This document shows, in pieces, positions 11,353 to 22,056 of a stretch of DNA of 64,000 nt; the stretch's first letter is position 1, and the number at the start of each line of letters is the position of its first letter. The notes beneath the pieces are model-generated. The model searched no databases, was not told the origin of the DNA, and worked only from the letters and a program-made list of their open reading frames with translations. Location of the stretch: NCBI GenBank assembly GCA_037044905.1, contig JBAOKB010000061.1:620001-684000 (forward strand). Reading direction: 5' to 3'. This DNA comes from Hortaea werneckii (Eukaryota; Ascomycota; Dothideomycetes; Mycosphaerellales; Teratosphaeriaceae). The translations under genes were made by a program, and so were the position numbers.

Positions 11353-12308
11353 ATGTCCGTTCCTCGCGAGAAGTACCTTTCCCCAGTTTGGAAAGATGGG
11401 CTCTTCCAAAACAAGGTCCTTTTCTGTACCGGAGGTGCCGGCACTATATGCTCTATGCAGGTGCGAGCATTTGTCGCTCTGGGTGGGAATGCCTGTGTGA
11501 TCGGCCGCAACCCGCAGAAGACCGAGCAAGGCGCAAAGGACATAGCGGCCGTCAGACCTGGGGCGAAGGTGATTGGGATTGGAAACGTTGATGTCAGGGA
11601 TCCGAAGATGCTTAAGGATGCTGCGGATCGATGCGCAAAGGAACTGGGCGGTATCGACTTCGCTATAGCTGGAGCAGCAGGCAACTTCCTGGCACCCATG
11701 ACACAGCTCAGCCCCAACGCGTTCAAAAGCGTCATGGACATCGACGCACTTGGCTCTTACAATACCGCTAAAGCCGTTCTCCCGTATCTGGTTGAAAGTG
11801 CGAAGCGCAACCCCAACTCAGGCAAATCTGGCTCAGCACAGGGCACTGGAGGCAGGATGATCTTCGTCTCTGCAACATTCCACTACAGAGGGCAACCGCT
11901 GCAGGCCCATGTGGCGGCTGCTAAAGCAGCGGTAGACCAGATCTCCCACAGCGTAGCCATCGAATACGGCCCATATGGAATCACCTCCAATATCATTACG
12001 CCTGGCCCCATCTCTGGAACTGAGGGTATGGAGAGGCTGTCGAAGTCCGACGAGGCCAGTGTGAAGGCTACAAAAAGATCGTCCCCCTCGGCAGGTGGGG
12101 AGAGACGAGAGAGATTGCCGATGCGACGACCTATTTGTTCAGCGAAGCGGGAAGTTATGTGAACGGCAATACGCTTGTAGTAGATGGTGGCGCGTGGAGG
12201 ACTTCGGGTGCGAGCCAGGGTGAGGGTTGGGAGTATCCGGACTTCATTTTGAGCGGTGCTGCAGTGGAGGGTGTCAAGGGCGGGAAGCGAGATGGTTCGA
12301 AACTATGA
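11353..12308 (+). CDS. Peroxisomal 2,4-dienoyl-CoA reductase (SDR, Sps19-like), one frame break
   Basis: This enzyme reduces 2,4-dienoyl-CoA with NADPH during peroxisomal beta-oxidation of unsaturated fatty acids. The protein opens MSVPREKYLSPVWKDGLF, followed by a TGGAGTICSMQVRAF nucleotide-binding loop (classical TGGxxGI type), the IAGAAGNFLAPM segment that replaces NNAG, and AKAAVDQISHSVAIEYGPYGI near residues 195-215. The annotated frame ends early after SVKATKR. Adding one base in the A run at 12072-12076 restores KKIVPLGRWGETREIADATT and VNGNTLVVDGGAW, and carries the frame to a stop at 12306-12308. The restored protein ends in Ser-Lys-Leu, a canonical PTS1 peroxisomal signal, which supports both the family call and the correction. 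Length about 318 residues. Confidence 0.9.
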
Positions 12309-12747
12309 AGAAATGATGGCATTCCGTTTCCTTTGTTTGCCGGACGTGTATCCATAGCCTGATGTTTATAGCCATTGATAAATGTCTGTCATACGATGGA
12401 TTTCTGAATCTCACAAGTGCTTGCCGCCATAAGTTATTCTTTTACGTTGCTCCCTTGTACTGCATGCGATGTGCACGAGCTGATGCCATCTTGGTCTACC
12501 AATAATTGCATTAAAGTCACAGCAAGACGAATGTAAGACACCGTCTTGGTTATTCTCGAGCCTAGCGGCTCGAAAGCCAAGCGCCGAAAAGGGGGGATGT
12601 CGTCGCTAAAACGCCCGCCCCTTCCCCGATTCGGCTGCTGCTCCATTTCCCGACAAGCACAGGAAGCGCATTACACCCATTTTACAATACCGAACGCCTT
12701 CACCCGACACCACCCTACAGACCCTCGCGACGGCAGATGAGTAAACA
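12309..12747. other. Intergenic region between the dienoyl-CoA reductase and transcription-factor genes
   Basis: No gene is supported here. The 3' half should be the promoter and leader of the transcription-factor gene that starts at 12748. Confidence 0.5.
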
Positions 12748-14734
12748 ATGGCGCGCGTCTCTTTCGGCTCACGCGCAGGCGGCAACAGTGACTACCTCGC
12801 AGGCAGGAGAGATGTGCAGCGTACTAGCAGGCTCAACGGCCTTTACGATAGTCTAAACGACCTCTGTAATTCATTGAAGGAGGAGATCGCAGCATGCCAG
12901 TCCGGCGAGCTTCTCCAGCTCACGACATGCGAGCTTTCGATCCGAGAACAAGCAACTCTGCCTCTGCTTCAGCCGGTGATAGGGCCATACAGCCATGCAG
13001 GACCATATGGTCTGCCTGCGGAGTATAAGACCGATTGGATGGAAGAGGATGAAGGTTACCCAGGCATCAATGCGAAGCTACCCAAGACAACAATCTCGCA
13101 CATTCTTGCAGCGGAGGACGTTCAGGCACGACAGAGCGTGCAGCGAGCAGCATCTCGGGCCATTGTGCAGGCTATTGAGGCGAGCGACGGCTTCAAATAC
13201 AGCTTCAACAATGCGTGGGCAGCAAAGGATGATAGGGGCTTACGCTTCTCGTACATTTGCCAGGACAGCATGCAGAATAAGGATAGACACGCGAATGGCT
13301 TTACGAAAACACAGAAGCATCTGAAAGGCGAGGGCGAGCGAGGTCCGCGAAAGCCGACATATGATTGTAAAGGCAGCATTAGCGTCAAGTTCAGCCAGGT
13401 GAGGAGAACTGTGGACATCTACTACAGACATAACGCGGTGCATGCAAGCGTGGCAGAGCGTAAGCCTCCACCTCGTGCTCCACCAAGAAGACTGCGACCA
13501 GGTTACAATGACAGTGTCAATGATGTCGGCCCTGCAGGACCTCGATCGGGCGACACTGGCGGTTTGATGGGGGCCTTAAGGGCTGAGGAGTCTGCCTACG
13601 CCCGCCCAAGGCAATGCCACCTCCACCGCCGCCCGAGGTATCCAACATCAGCCGTCCATTGAAGCGTAAGCGCACTGCCGACCTTGCACCACCTCCCAGC
13701 AATCCTGAGAAGCCCTTGTCACTTGTCGACCTCCTTAAGCAGAGCAGCGATGCGAAAGCTCCTGCTCAGCCTGAAACCCCTCCAGCCGAAGCCTGCACGT
13801 GGCCAACAGCCACCGGTGGACTATTCATTGCCCTGGTGGCAAGGGCCAGCAGCAGTAGCAGCACCGCCTGCTTTGTCAGCTCAGGGTGTTGTTGGATACC
13901 CGCCCATGAATGCAACCAACTACGTCCCGCCCTACCAACCCCAGCAATACTACGGCAAGCAGATATTGCCACAACCGTTGCCCATGCCTCCTCCTCCGCC
14001 TCAAAGTCCTAGTCAAGTGCCGAATGGCCATCGTTATCAGGGCGCGCCAAGTAAAGTCACGGTGCCGAAAGGACAGGGTCTTTTCTCCACCCTCAAGCCA
14101 GTTAGAACAGAGGAGCGAACAACGTATGAGCCGCATTTTATCATGTACAATGGTGTCCGGGCCAAGGCAAGCTGCCAGAATTGTCGCTTTAGCAAGAAGA
14201 AGGTAGGCATTATCAAGATGCCAGAGACAGAATGGCAAGCTTCCATGTTGCTGACTGAATTGTAGTGTGATGAAGTCCGCCCACTATGTGGCGGTTGCGC
14301 GCGCAGCGGCAAGCTCGATTGCATCTACGAAACAGCCCCCAATCGCTCGTCCGGCTCGGCACAGCAAGGCTCACCTGGCTTTACGGCGCCTCCTCCGTCG
14401 CAAAGGCCTAGTCACCCGCAGCAATCTCCTGCGCAGGGCACACCCGGATCTCAAACACACTCTCCAGCCGCAGCGAACGTACACGCCGCAGGCACCATAC
14501 CAACCGCCACCTTATCCAATGCAGGCACCGTACTCTTCAGCAGCGCCCTACCCCTCAGCAGCAGGTGGTAATCCATATGCTGTGCCTCAGGGAACCATGT
14601 CGACTCCGACTATGGACGCCAGTCAGGCTTCCCACGACTATCAAAACGAATACGCACAGTCACAGCCACAGTTTGGTGATCAGAGTATGTCGTCGAGAGA
14701 AGAAAGTCCTGACCCGTGGTTTCCTCGACGCTGA
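12748..14734 (+). CDS. Transcription factor with N-terminal CCHH finger and C-terminal Zn2Cys6 cluster, frame-broken
   Basis: Residues about 150-235 contain a spaced C...C...HNxxH pattern: FSYICQDS, then YDCKGSISVKF, then YYRHNAVHASV. This arrangement resembles FAR1/WRKY-GCM1-type zinc fingers; that reading is mine from pattern alone. A basic patch PLKRKR near 13660 may be a nuclear signal. Near 14172 a binuclear zinc cluster begins (CQNCRFSKKK), is split by a 63-nt intron (14203-14265), and continues CDEVRPLCGGCARSGKLDC, fitting CX2CX6CX6CX2CX7C. The tail is rich in Pro, Gln and Tyr. Three frame changes are needed: a missing C near 13605, an extra base near 13785, and an extra base near 14450. 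The final frame stops at 14732-14734. The target genes cannot be told from sequence. Confidence 0.75.
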
Positions 14735-15523
14735 GGGGCGGTATGAAAATGCTCACTGACCATAACATTGCAAACTTTATTTATTGGACATTTTTTTTTT
14801 TTTTCACAATTGTCTGATGAAGAGCATGAAACATTCTTGCATTGTACGGACGCAATACTGTAAGCATATCTTGTTGAGTCGATGGCAGCTTGAATGGGTA
14901 CTATGTAATTTACAGGTTTAATGTGCTGAATAAAGCCGTGTCACACTTGCCCCATTGGCCGCTTTCAACTTCCAAATTTCTCAGGACACTTGCCGTTCAT
15001 ATCGAGCATGCCATCCTTTTCAAGAAGAATGCAGCTGACGACACATGCGACAGCGCACTTGCCATGGCGGAAATACGTTGCGTAGTTCTAGAGCGTATTT
15101 GTAGGTGCCCGCACCTCCACTTTATGTTTGTTGTCCCTGACGATCTATTGGCGATGGTATGCTACTGCCGCCAGTTGTGGACCGCGACTCCTCACTTCAA
15201 GGTGGGCTATGCATGCTGTATTTACCTGCCATAGGATGCAGGTGGGACTTCTTAAGCAATCTTCCCCTCCATCCTCATAGCTTCTCTTCTTTTCTTACTT
15301 CACATCAGCTTCAGCTACAGAGTTCCGCTGGCATTTGTTCTCGGTCCACAATCAGCACTCAGCCTTTTGCTAGCTACGAAAACAACAGCTCACCCTCTCA
15401 CCTGCACTGTCAACTATCCTCTCCAAACCTTCACCTGCAGTAAGCCTTCACATCCCTTCGCTCTCACCACAACCTCAACTAACCAACCTTCCCCCAAAAG
15501 ATCCAACCCACCAACCAGCAACG
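14735..15523. other. Intergenic region upstream of the secreted-protein gene
   Basis: It contains a poly-T tract at about 14790-14804 and, from about 15240, a CT-rich stretch typical of a fungal promoter or leader. No protein family is seen in the ORF at 14890-15234. Confidence 0.5.
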
Positions 15524-16427
15524 ATGCACAACCTCATCCACCTCGCCCTCCTGGCGGCCCTCTCCACCACCTCGACCCTCGCCGTCGAGTTCAAGTTCCG
15601 CCGTTTCAGCCAACCGGACTGCAACGAGAAGTTCCACATCGCCAAGGACACGCACCTGCATGACCCGCACTGCAAGACGTTCGACCACCACGAGCCCCCC
15701 TTCGAGAGCTTCATGGCCATCGCCGAGGAGCATCAGAGCGACGTGAGGGTGAAGTTCTGTGAGGTCGTCGTCTTTGATCAGCCCGAGTGTAAGGGGCAGG
15801 GGTATACTATGGCTGGTGAGTCTTTTCCCTCTTTTTTTCTTCCTCCACCTCATCTGCCCCCACCCATACCCTCTTTTCCTTCCCTTGTTGTCTTTGCCTT
15901 TCCGCTTCACTCCTCCCTATTCTTTTCCATCACCCACTTGCTTCACCCTCGCCGTCCTCTCTCCTTCCTTCCTTCCTCTTCTGCCTTGTCCACTGTCTCC
16001 TCCATCTTCCATCCTCCATCCCCAATCCAAAACCCTCACTTCACACCACCCATCCAACCCACCCGTCCAACCAAACACCTACCCCCTCCCTCCCCCCTCC
16101 TGAAAAAAGGCACAACGTTCAACTAACCACCCCCTCCCAAATCACCAGACGAACAACTCGCCAGCCAAACCTGCGGCAACCCCTTCACCTCGCCACCCCG
16201 CGTCGCCGGCCGCTCGGTGCGCATCTCGTGCGCCAAGCGCGCTCCGAACGTGGCCACTTTCCCCCTACTTCTTCCTCCATCGCTCACTCTTCCACCGTGT
16301 CGGGGAGCATACGGTTACCGTCCACCATACCAAGCCTGGTGCCGTCAAGACGGTCACGGAGGCGCCCAAGGAGAGTACTACGACGCTTACGCTTGTGCCG
16401 CAGGCTAAGACTTGTGAATGTGATTGA
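15524..16427 (+). CDS. Small secreted cysteine-containing protein
   Basis: Function not recognised. The N-terminus MHNLIHLALLAALSTTSTLA is a clear signal peptide, followed by a mature domain with spaced cysteines (QPDCNEK, DPHCKTF, VKFCEVV, QPECKGQ, SQTCGNP, RISCAKR, and a closing TCECD). The 333-nt intron 15816-16148 is the longest confirmed in the window and is strongly pyrimidine-rich; it joins MAG to DEQLASQ in phase. Downstream the frame breaks in the five-C run at 16261-16265. Removing one C gives FPYFFLHRSLFHRVGEHTVT and then a Thr-rich tail ending at 16425-16427. The mature protein would be about 165 residues. It could be an extracellular matrix or effector-like protein, but nothing in the sequence decides. 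Confidence 0.72.
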
Positions 16428-16476
16428 GGAGGTGGTGTGGTGGGGTGTTTTTGAGGGGGGACGGGTGGTTTGGGAT

Positions 16477-16496
16477 GGGGGGGGGGGGGGGGGGGG
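16477..16496 (+). repeat. Run of 20 consecutive G
   Basis: An uninterrupted G20 tract inside a G-rich 3' flank (16440-16500), about 50 bp after the secreted-protein stop codon. It could fold as a G-quadruplex on the + strand, and its exact length is unreliable in most sequencing data. Confidence 0.85.
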
Positions 16497-17101
16497 ATGG
16501 AGGTTGAGGGAGGTGGGATTGATTCTTTTTCAGTCTTGGGTTTCCTTTCGTTTCGCCGCCGCCGACTTTTTGTCGATTAGACTTTGGGTTGTGTGTGTAT
16601 GCCCGAGGGGGCGGGGCTGGGTGTTTGAGAATGGGGTGTTCTGGGGGGTTTTCCTGAAGAAGTAGAATTGTGGGTTTCCGTTCGGGAGTAGTAGAAGTTA
16701 ATTAGATGGGTTTTCTTTCATCGATTGTCTTTTCTCCATTTTGCCTTCGGCTCAACTATTTCACTTCTTTCTTTGCCACTCCTACTTTTCATGTTTCTTG
16801 TGACTCTGCCTTTCCTCCTGTAACATGTCACGATGTAGGAATATGCTTCGTCAGGATCGAGATCTGATTAGGGAGACGCTTGGCCGGCCAAGTCACCATA
16901 TTAATCAAACGCCGCGCTTGCCTCCCCACTGGCCCCCTCGAGTCCATCGCTGATTGGAAACAAAAAGACTGAAAAGAAGGAAAAAAAAAAGGTCAAAAAG
17001 AAAAAAAAAAAAAGTGTCATTCAGTGAAAGAAAGAGACTCATCCACCTCACACCCATCATCGTCCTGATCTCCCCTTCCTCCCCTTCTCCGGAGGAAAAA
17101 A
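16497..17101. other. Intergenic region between convergent genes
   Basis: It holds the 3' flanks of the secreted-protein gene (+) and the ArfGAP gene (-), with A-rich runs at 16980-17015. No gene is supported. Confidence 0.5.
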
Positions 17102-18388
17102 TCACCAATCCCCCCACCCATCCCCTTCCTCCTTCCTAGCCGCCGCGCCCTGCCCCGTCGGTGCCCCCGCCTTCATCGCGCTGGTCCCAATACTCGTCGA
17201 CCCCTCCCCATGCATCTGCTGCTTCTGCTGCGCCGCCTGCTCGCCCGCACTCGCAAAATCATCCCAAAACCCCTTCTTCTCCTGCGGCGGTCCCGAAGGC
17301 GCCTGTCCAAACGAGTCCCAGAAATCCGCTTTCTCCGGCCGTCCTGCACCACCACCACCACCTTGATGCTGACTATGTTCCGGGTCCACAAACCGATTAA
17401 ACTGCTCCCCCAACCCCGCCAGCCCACTCTGCGCCGTGTTGCCCAACCCCTGCAGATTCCGCTGCGCGTTAGACGCAAAGTCCCCTTCCTGGAAGGACTT
17501 CATGCCCGGCTGGATGTACGTCTTATTCACATTGATGGCCTGTTTGGAGAAGTTGGATCCTAGCCACCCGAGCCCCTTGGTGATGGAGGAGAGGGGATCC
17601 TTTTGGAAATCGTCTTGCCAGCCGTTGTTTGAAGAGGATGGAGGTGGACTGGAGCCGAAACCGGAGTATTTGCCTCCTTGGCTCGGGGGGAGGTCGGTGG
17701 AGCGTTGGGCGTTTTCGGAGCCCATGCGGGCGAAGTAGGCTTCGTTTTTTTGTTTTTGGGTGGTTGCGGGTTGGGATTGGGGGGTGTTGCGGCCGGAGGC
17801 TGCGGGGCTGTTGCGCGAGCTGGTCGGGGCGTCTTCTACGGTAGCTTTTTTGGGTTGGGAGGAGGAGGAGGAGGAGGTTGCGGGTTTGGAGGTGCCGGGG
17901 ACGTATTCCCGGTCTTCGATCTTGGCGGTTAAGCGTTCCTTCCATTCTTCGCCGGCTTCGCTGTCGTAGCGTTCGGCGATGGTGCATTCGTCGAAGGTGC
18001 GGCCGATGAGGGTGTTGGTGCTGTGGCTGTCGAAGAAGTCTTTCCATGGCTTGTTGCCGCCGAGCTCCATGCGCTTGACCTCACCTGTCTTCAGGGCGTC
18101 CATGGTGGCTGAGCGGACGAAGGAGATGTGTACGCCGAGGGAGCGGTGGATGCCTGAGCAGGCGAGACAGAAGAAGATGCCGAGTTTCGGACTTATCTGT
18201 GGAGGGGCTCACACGGCTTCTGGTCAGCCCGGATCATGCTGAAAGGGGCGGGAGAAAGGGATGGGGAGAGGGATACCCATTGTGGGGACGGAGCACCGCA
18301 GTCGACGCACTTGTTGTTCTCGTTCTGCTTTTGGATTTCGAGCAAGTTTAGACCGCGTCTCCGGGTCGACTTCCCACATCTTGCTCAT
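17102..18388 (-). CDS. gcs1: ADP-ribosylation factor GTPase-activating protein (Gcs1/ArfGAP1 type), one extra base in exon 1
   Basis: ArfGAPs stimulate GTP hydrolysis on Arf1 at the Golgi and drive COPI coat dynamics. Exon 1 (18388-18277) starts MSKMWEVDPETRSKLA and exon 2 runs 18196-17102; the 80-nt intron is 18276-18197. The zinc finger CVDCGAPSPQW followed by ISPKLGIFFCLAC fits CX2CX16CX2C, and the catalytic-arginine region is SGIHRSLGVHISFVRSATMD. Exon 1 is 112 nt; removing one base near 18343 makes 37 codons and restores AEIQKQNENNKCVDC. The middle holds a candidate amphipathic lipid-packing stretch around SSITKGLGWLGSNFSKQ. The C-terminus carries three tryptophan motifs: FWDSF, FWDDF and terminal GWGDW. 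Such motifs bind delta-COP in Gcs1. The gene is divergent from the Acinus-like gene. Confidence 0.92.
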
Positions 18389-18977
18389 CGTGCCGGTGGG
18401 TGGAGGAGCTCAGCTCCAGGACGGCTGGCGACACAGGGATGGGGATCTGGTTGCAATGGGATCGTGGGGGTGCGTTGCGGATGCTGAGGCGTTGCAGCAA
18501 TTGATGGGTTGGCCAAAAGGCAATATCAAGGACCCTTCGAAAGGGGGTATCAAGTCAAATCGGTGTGGTTGTTGGGCGTCCCACTCCTCCTACAGTTACC
18601 TTTGTAGCTAGGTTGGTATAGATAATACACCACCTAATAATAAGGGCAACCCGCCCACCCGCACCCACCGGCCTGGCTGGCTGGCTCGGTCGGCGGCACC
18701 TCCCACTCCCACTCCCTCCCGCTGCCCTGGCGATCCCCGCTGACGTCAATCTTGGCGTTCAAGCTTTCCAACCTCTCCGTCCGAGCTTTGCTCTGCTTTG
18801 CTATGGTTTGCGTGCGGGCAGGTGAAAGCCTAGCTACCTACACATCTTCCAGACGCGCCGGATTAACTGCATACATTGCCATTGCTGGTCATTTCCATTA
18901 CGCATATTGATGGCATAGTCTAAATTGCGTACCATCTTCCCCGCTTGGCAACTGTCCTTGGACTGGACACCCGCATC
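18389..18977. promoter_or_regulatory. Divergent promoter region of the ArfGAP and Acinus-like genes
   Basis: A 589-bp region separates two outward-reading genes, so it must hold both promoters. A TGACGTCA palindrome (CRE-like) is visible at about 18740-18747 in the sequence GCTGACGTCAATC, about 230 bp upstream of the Acinus-like start. No other element is assigned. Confidence 0.5.
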
Positions 18978-20716
18978 ATGTCCGCCGCGACAGATTACTC
19001 CAAGCTCAAAGTCACCGAGCTCAAGGACTTGCTGAAGGAGCGGGGCATTGCGAGCACGGGCTTGACGCGGAAGCAGCAGATAGTGGAAGCGCTCGAGGAG
19101 GAGGATGGCAAGTCCGCAGCAGAACAGCCCGAAGAGCCTGAGGCAGTCGACACGGTAGACGAGGGCGTGGAGGGAAAGAGCTGGAGGGGGAGGAGGAGAA
19201 GGTGGAGGCGGCTGTGGATGAGGTCGCGCAGGCTGCTACAGATGGAGAACAGGAAGCAAACCAGAAGGGAGAGACGGAGGGAATGCTGGACCAGGTGGAG
19301 GATGCCAAGGTGGATGCGCCGGTCGTGCTGGAGACGGATCAGCCGGTATCCCAGGACGCCTCGAACCTCATCACCCCACGCGAGACATCTGCAGTACCGC
19401 AAGACGCATCAAGCGACACTCGTAAGCGAAAGCGGAGAAGTCCTACCCCGCCAGTATCCCAGGACACCATCAACAAGAAAGCTTAAGTCCGCCGATGACG
19501 ATGCAAACGCCGTCAAATTGCCAGAAGACCGCGTCGTAGAAGATGCGCCAGCTCCGACCGACGGCGCCAACGAACCGCGAACCGAAGATGCTCCCGAGAA
19601 GGTCCAACCCTACGGCAGCAGCGACGATGTGATGGACATTCAGAAGGAAGCTCGTCCGGACTCGCAGGGAAATCGGGCAGAGGCAGACAAAGCACCGACC
19701 AGTGATCACGTTGAGCGACCTGCGCCTGAAACAATGGCCATCGACGACGGTGACCACGACACTCCATCTTCCAGTGGCGCCCTCCATCCCGCGACAAGGG
19801 CCTTGTACATCCGCGAACTGATCCGGCCACTCCAACCCAACGATTTCCGGAAGCACCTTGTCGACCTCGCCACTCCTCAGGATCAAGACCTCGACGACTC
19901 AATCATCGAGACCTTCCACCTGGACCCACTACGCTCTCACGCGTTCGCCGTCTTCACATCCACATCTGCCGCAGCCCGTGCCCGCACCGCCCTCCATAAC
20001 ACCGTGTGGCCGGCGGAACCAACCCGAAAACCACTCTGGGTCGATTTCGTGCCCGAGGACAAAGTCGGAGAATGGATCGAACGAGAACTAGCTGCAGGGA
20101 CGAGTCGCCGCGACGCTAAGCGCTGGGAAGTCGTATACGAGAGTCTCGACTCCGGAGTGGAAGCCCGCTTACAAGAAGTCGGCCCCGCACCGGCCCACGG
20201 GACCTTCTTCCAGCGCAGGAGGCCGAAGACGAGAAAGCCGCCCCTCGCCCTCCTCCCCAGGAGCCGGCGACGACGACCGCCCCTCCTCCCACCCACCAAA
20301 CCGCCGACCCAGCTCCTCCCGCTCCCCGCCTCCCCGCCGACCCAGCACCTCCCCCGACCCCGCCGAAGGCGCTCCCCCTCCCTCCCAACCCTCCCAACTC
20401 GACACATCCTTCCACCACACCGTGCACACGCCAAACCCAAAATCTACTACCTCCCGCAACCTTCTTCCCTCGTCTCCGCACGCTTACACGAACTCGACAG
20501 CCTAACCTCCCGCGCCTGGACGCAGGGGGTGAGTGGAAATTACCGCTCACGGGCGTCGATGGCGCGTTGAGGCGGTATACGTTTGAGGATGGGGATCGGC
20601 TGGTCGATGGTGGGGCGGATAGGGGGAGTTTTGGGGTGCCGGTTGAGGCGAGAGGGGGAGGTGGTGGGGGATATGGTGGGGGTGGGGGGTGGAGAGGGGG
20701 ACGGGGGAGGAGGTGA
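18978..20716 (+). CDS. Acinus-like SAP/RSB-motif protein (splicing/EJC-associated), about five frame breaks
   Basis: Acinus scaffolds RNPS1 and SAP18 in the ASAP complex linked to splicing and the exon junction. The start at 18978 gives MSAATDYSKLKVTELKDLLK, a SAP DNA/RNA-binding domain over residues about 5-40. An RRM-like region follows, with ATRALYIRELIRPLQPNDF and SHAFAVFTSTSAAARARTAL. Near 20400-20460 lies KPKIYYLPQP, the RNPS1-SAP18 binding core, then LVSARLHELDSLTSRAW. The end is RRYTFEDGDRLVDGG and an RGG-type glycine/arginine tail, with a stop at 20714-20716. Frame changes are needed near 19165, 19480 (extra A), 20220 (missing G), 20425 and 20526 (missing G in a G run). The upstream ATG at 18945 is out of family register, so 18978 was chosen. 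Without correction the gene looks like four unrelated ORFs. Confidence 0.82.
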
Positions 20717-21345
20717 GTGAGAGGTTTGGGGAGGGAGTGGGGTTTGGATAGTGGAGGAGGGGATGGGGGGGGGGCGTTTGGATGGGCGGGTTGGGGGGAA
20801 AAAGGTGATGAAGTGTTGTATGTTTTTATGTCTCACGTTTTATTTTTTATTTTCTTTATTTATTTTTCATCCGGCTTGTTTGGATGAGGAGGAAGTCGTT
20901 CAATTAAAAGATTCCGCTCGAATTTTTTCCTTATGGTCTACTCCGAGGGCTCTTTTTTTTTTTTTTTTTTTTTTTTAAGGATACTAGAGACGAAAGCGAT
21001 TTTTTTCTTTTCTTTTCTTTTGTGATAGAATAACTAGCCTCCTCGCTATTCAAGGCGAGGGAAGGGGAGAAAGTGGGAGGAAAGTGGGTAAAATCCCAAT
21101 CGAAGCTATTTATCTTCCCTTCCCTTTCTTCTTTTTTTTTTTTTTTTTTTTCCTTTCTTCACTCAATGAAAAATTTCCGGGAGTTTTTGGTTTGGGGCTA
21201 TGTGCATCTAGCGTCCATCATTTCCAATTGAAGAAAAGGGGGGGACAAAGGAAAAGTCACGGGATTTTTTTTCATGGATATGGAGAGAGAGAGAGAGAGA
21301 GAAAAAAAAAAGAAAAAGAGGAAAGCTTAGGTGCGAAGGGTTCGT

Positions 21346-21379
<34 letters not shown>

Positions 21380-22056
21380 TATTAAAGGGAAGTTTTCCTC
21401 TCTCTCCGCGGGGAGGAAACGGGATCGTTCAGGGTGGAGAGGGCGCCGGTTTTGGTGATTGAAGAGGTTTCGGGGAACAAGATAGGTTCTCAATTTGTTC
21501 ATAGGGGGACATTGGGGAGACTAGGTCCATTGTTCATAGGGGGGTGTGTGGGGGAGAACAGATAAGCTCCATTGTTCATAAGGGGGGTGGTGGGGGAGAG
21601 GGTAGGAAAAGTTAGGAAGGAACGGGTGATATGCCGGGGGGAGAAAAGGTGAAACAACCAGCGAGAAACCCAAATTCCAAGAAAAATTCATTCCAATTTG
21701 TCGAAAAAAAAAAATCCTTCTGGCCTGACTTTCTCCCGCCTCCCTTTGTAGACCCAGTGGGCAAGGAGATGAAGGGGGAGAGAGAGAGAGAGAGCCAAGG
21801 CTCTGCCTGCCGATCTTTCCCACACACTCTCGGATTGTTGCATTGCTGAATCACTTCCGGTCCCCAACCAAGAAATTTTCTCCCATTTGTGAGTGTCTTC
21901 TGCTGAGGGGTTGTTGGATCTGGGGGTTTGGTGACGGTGATGAGGTGATGGATAAGTGACACTGGTTGCTGATGCTGCCGCCACTGCTACTAGCTACTGC
22001 TACTGCCATTTCTGAAGGGGATGTTCGAGCGGGGGAGGGGGAAAGAGAGAAGCGGT
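20717..22056. other. Low-complexity intergenic block
   Basis: No gene is supported. The block contains poly-T runs at 20953-20976 and 21130-21150, a (GA)n tract at 21282-21302, a (CA)n tract at about 21346-21375, another (GA) tract at 21779-21793, and A runs at 21705. Three copies of TTGTTCATA followed by G runs start at 21495, 21530 and 21572. ORFs in this block, such as 21084-21458 and 21612-21962, are read-throughs of these simple repeats. Confidence 0.7.

Noticed and set aside
21084..21984. ORFs in the 21-22 kb block
   Set aside because: Simple-repeat translation products (His-Thr, Glu-Arg, Lys runs).
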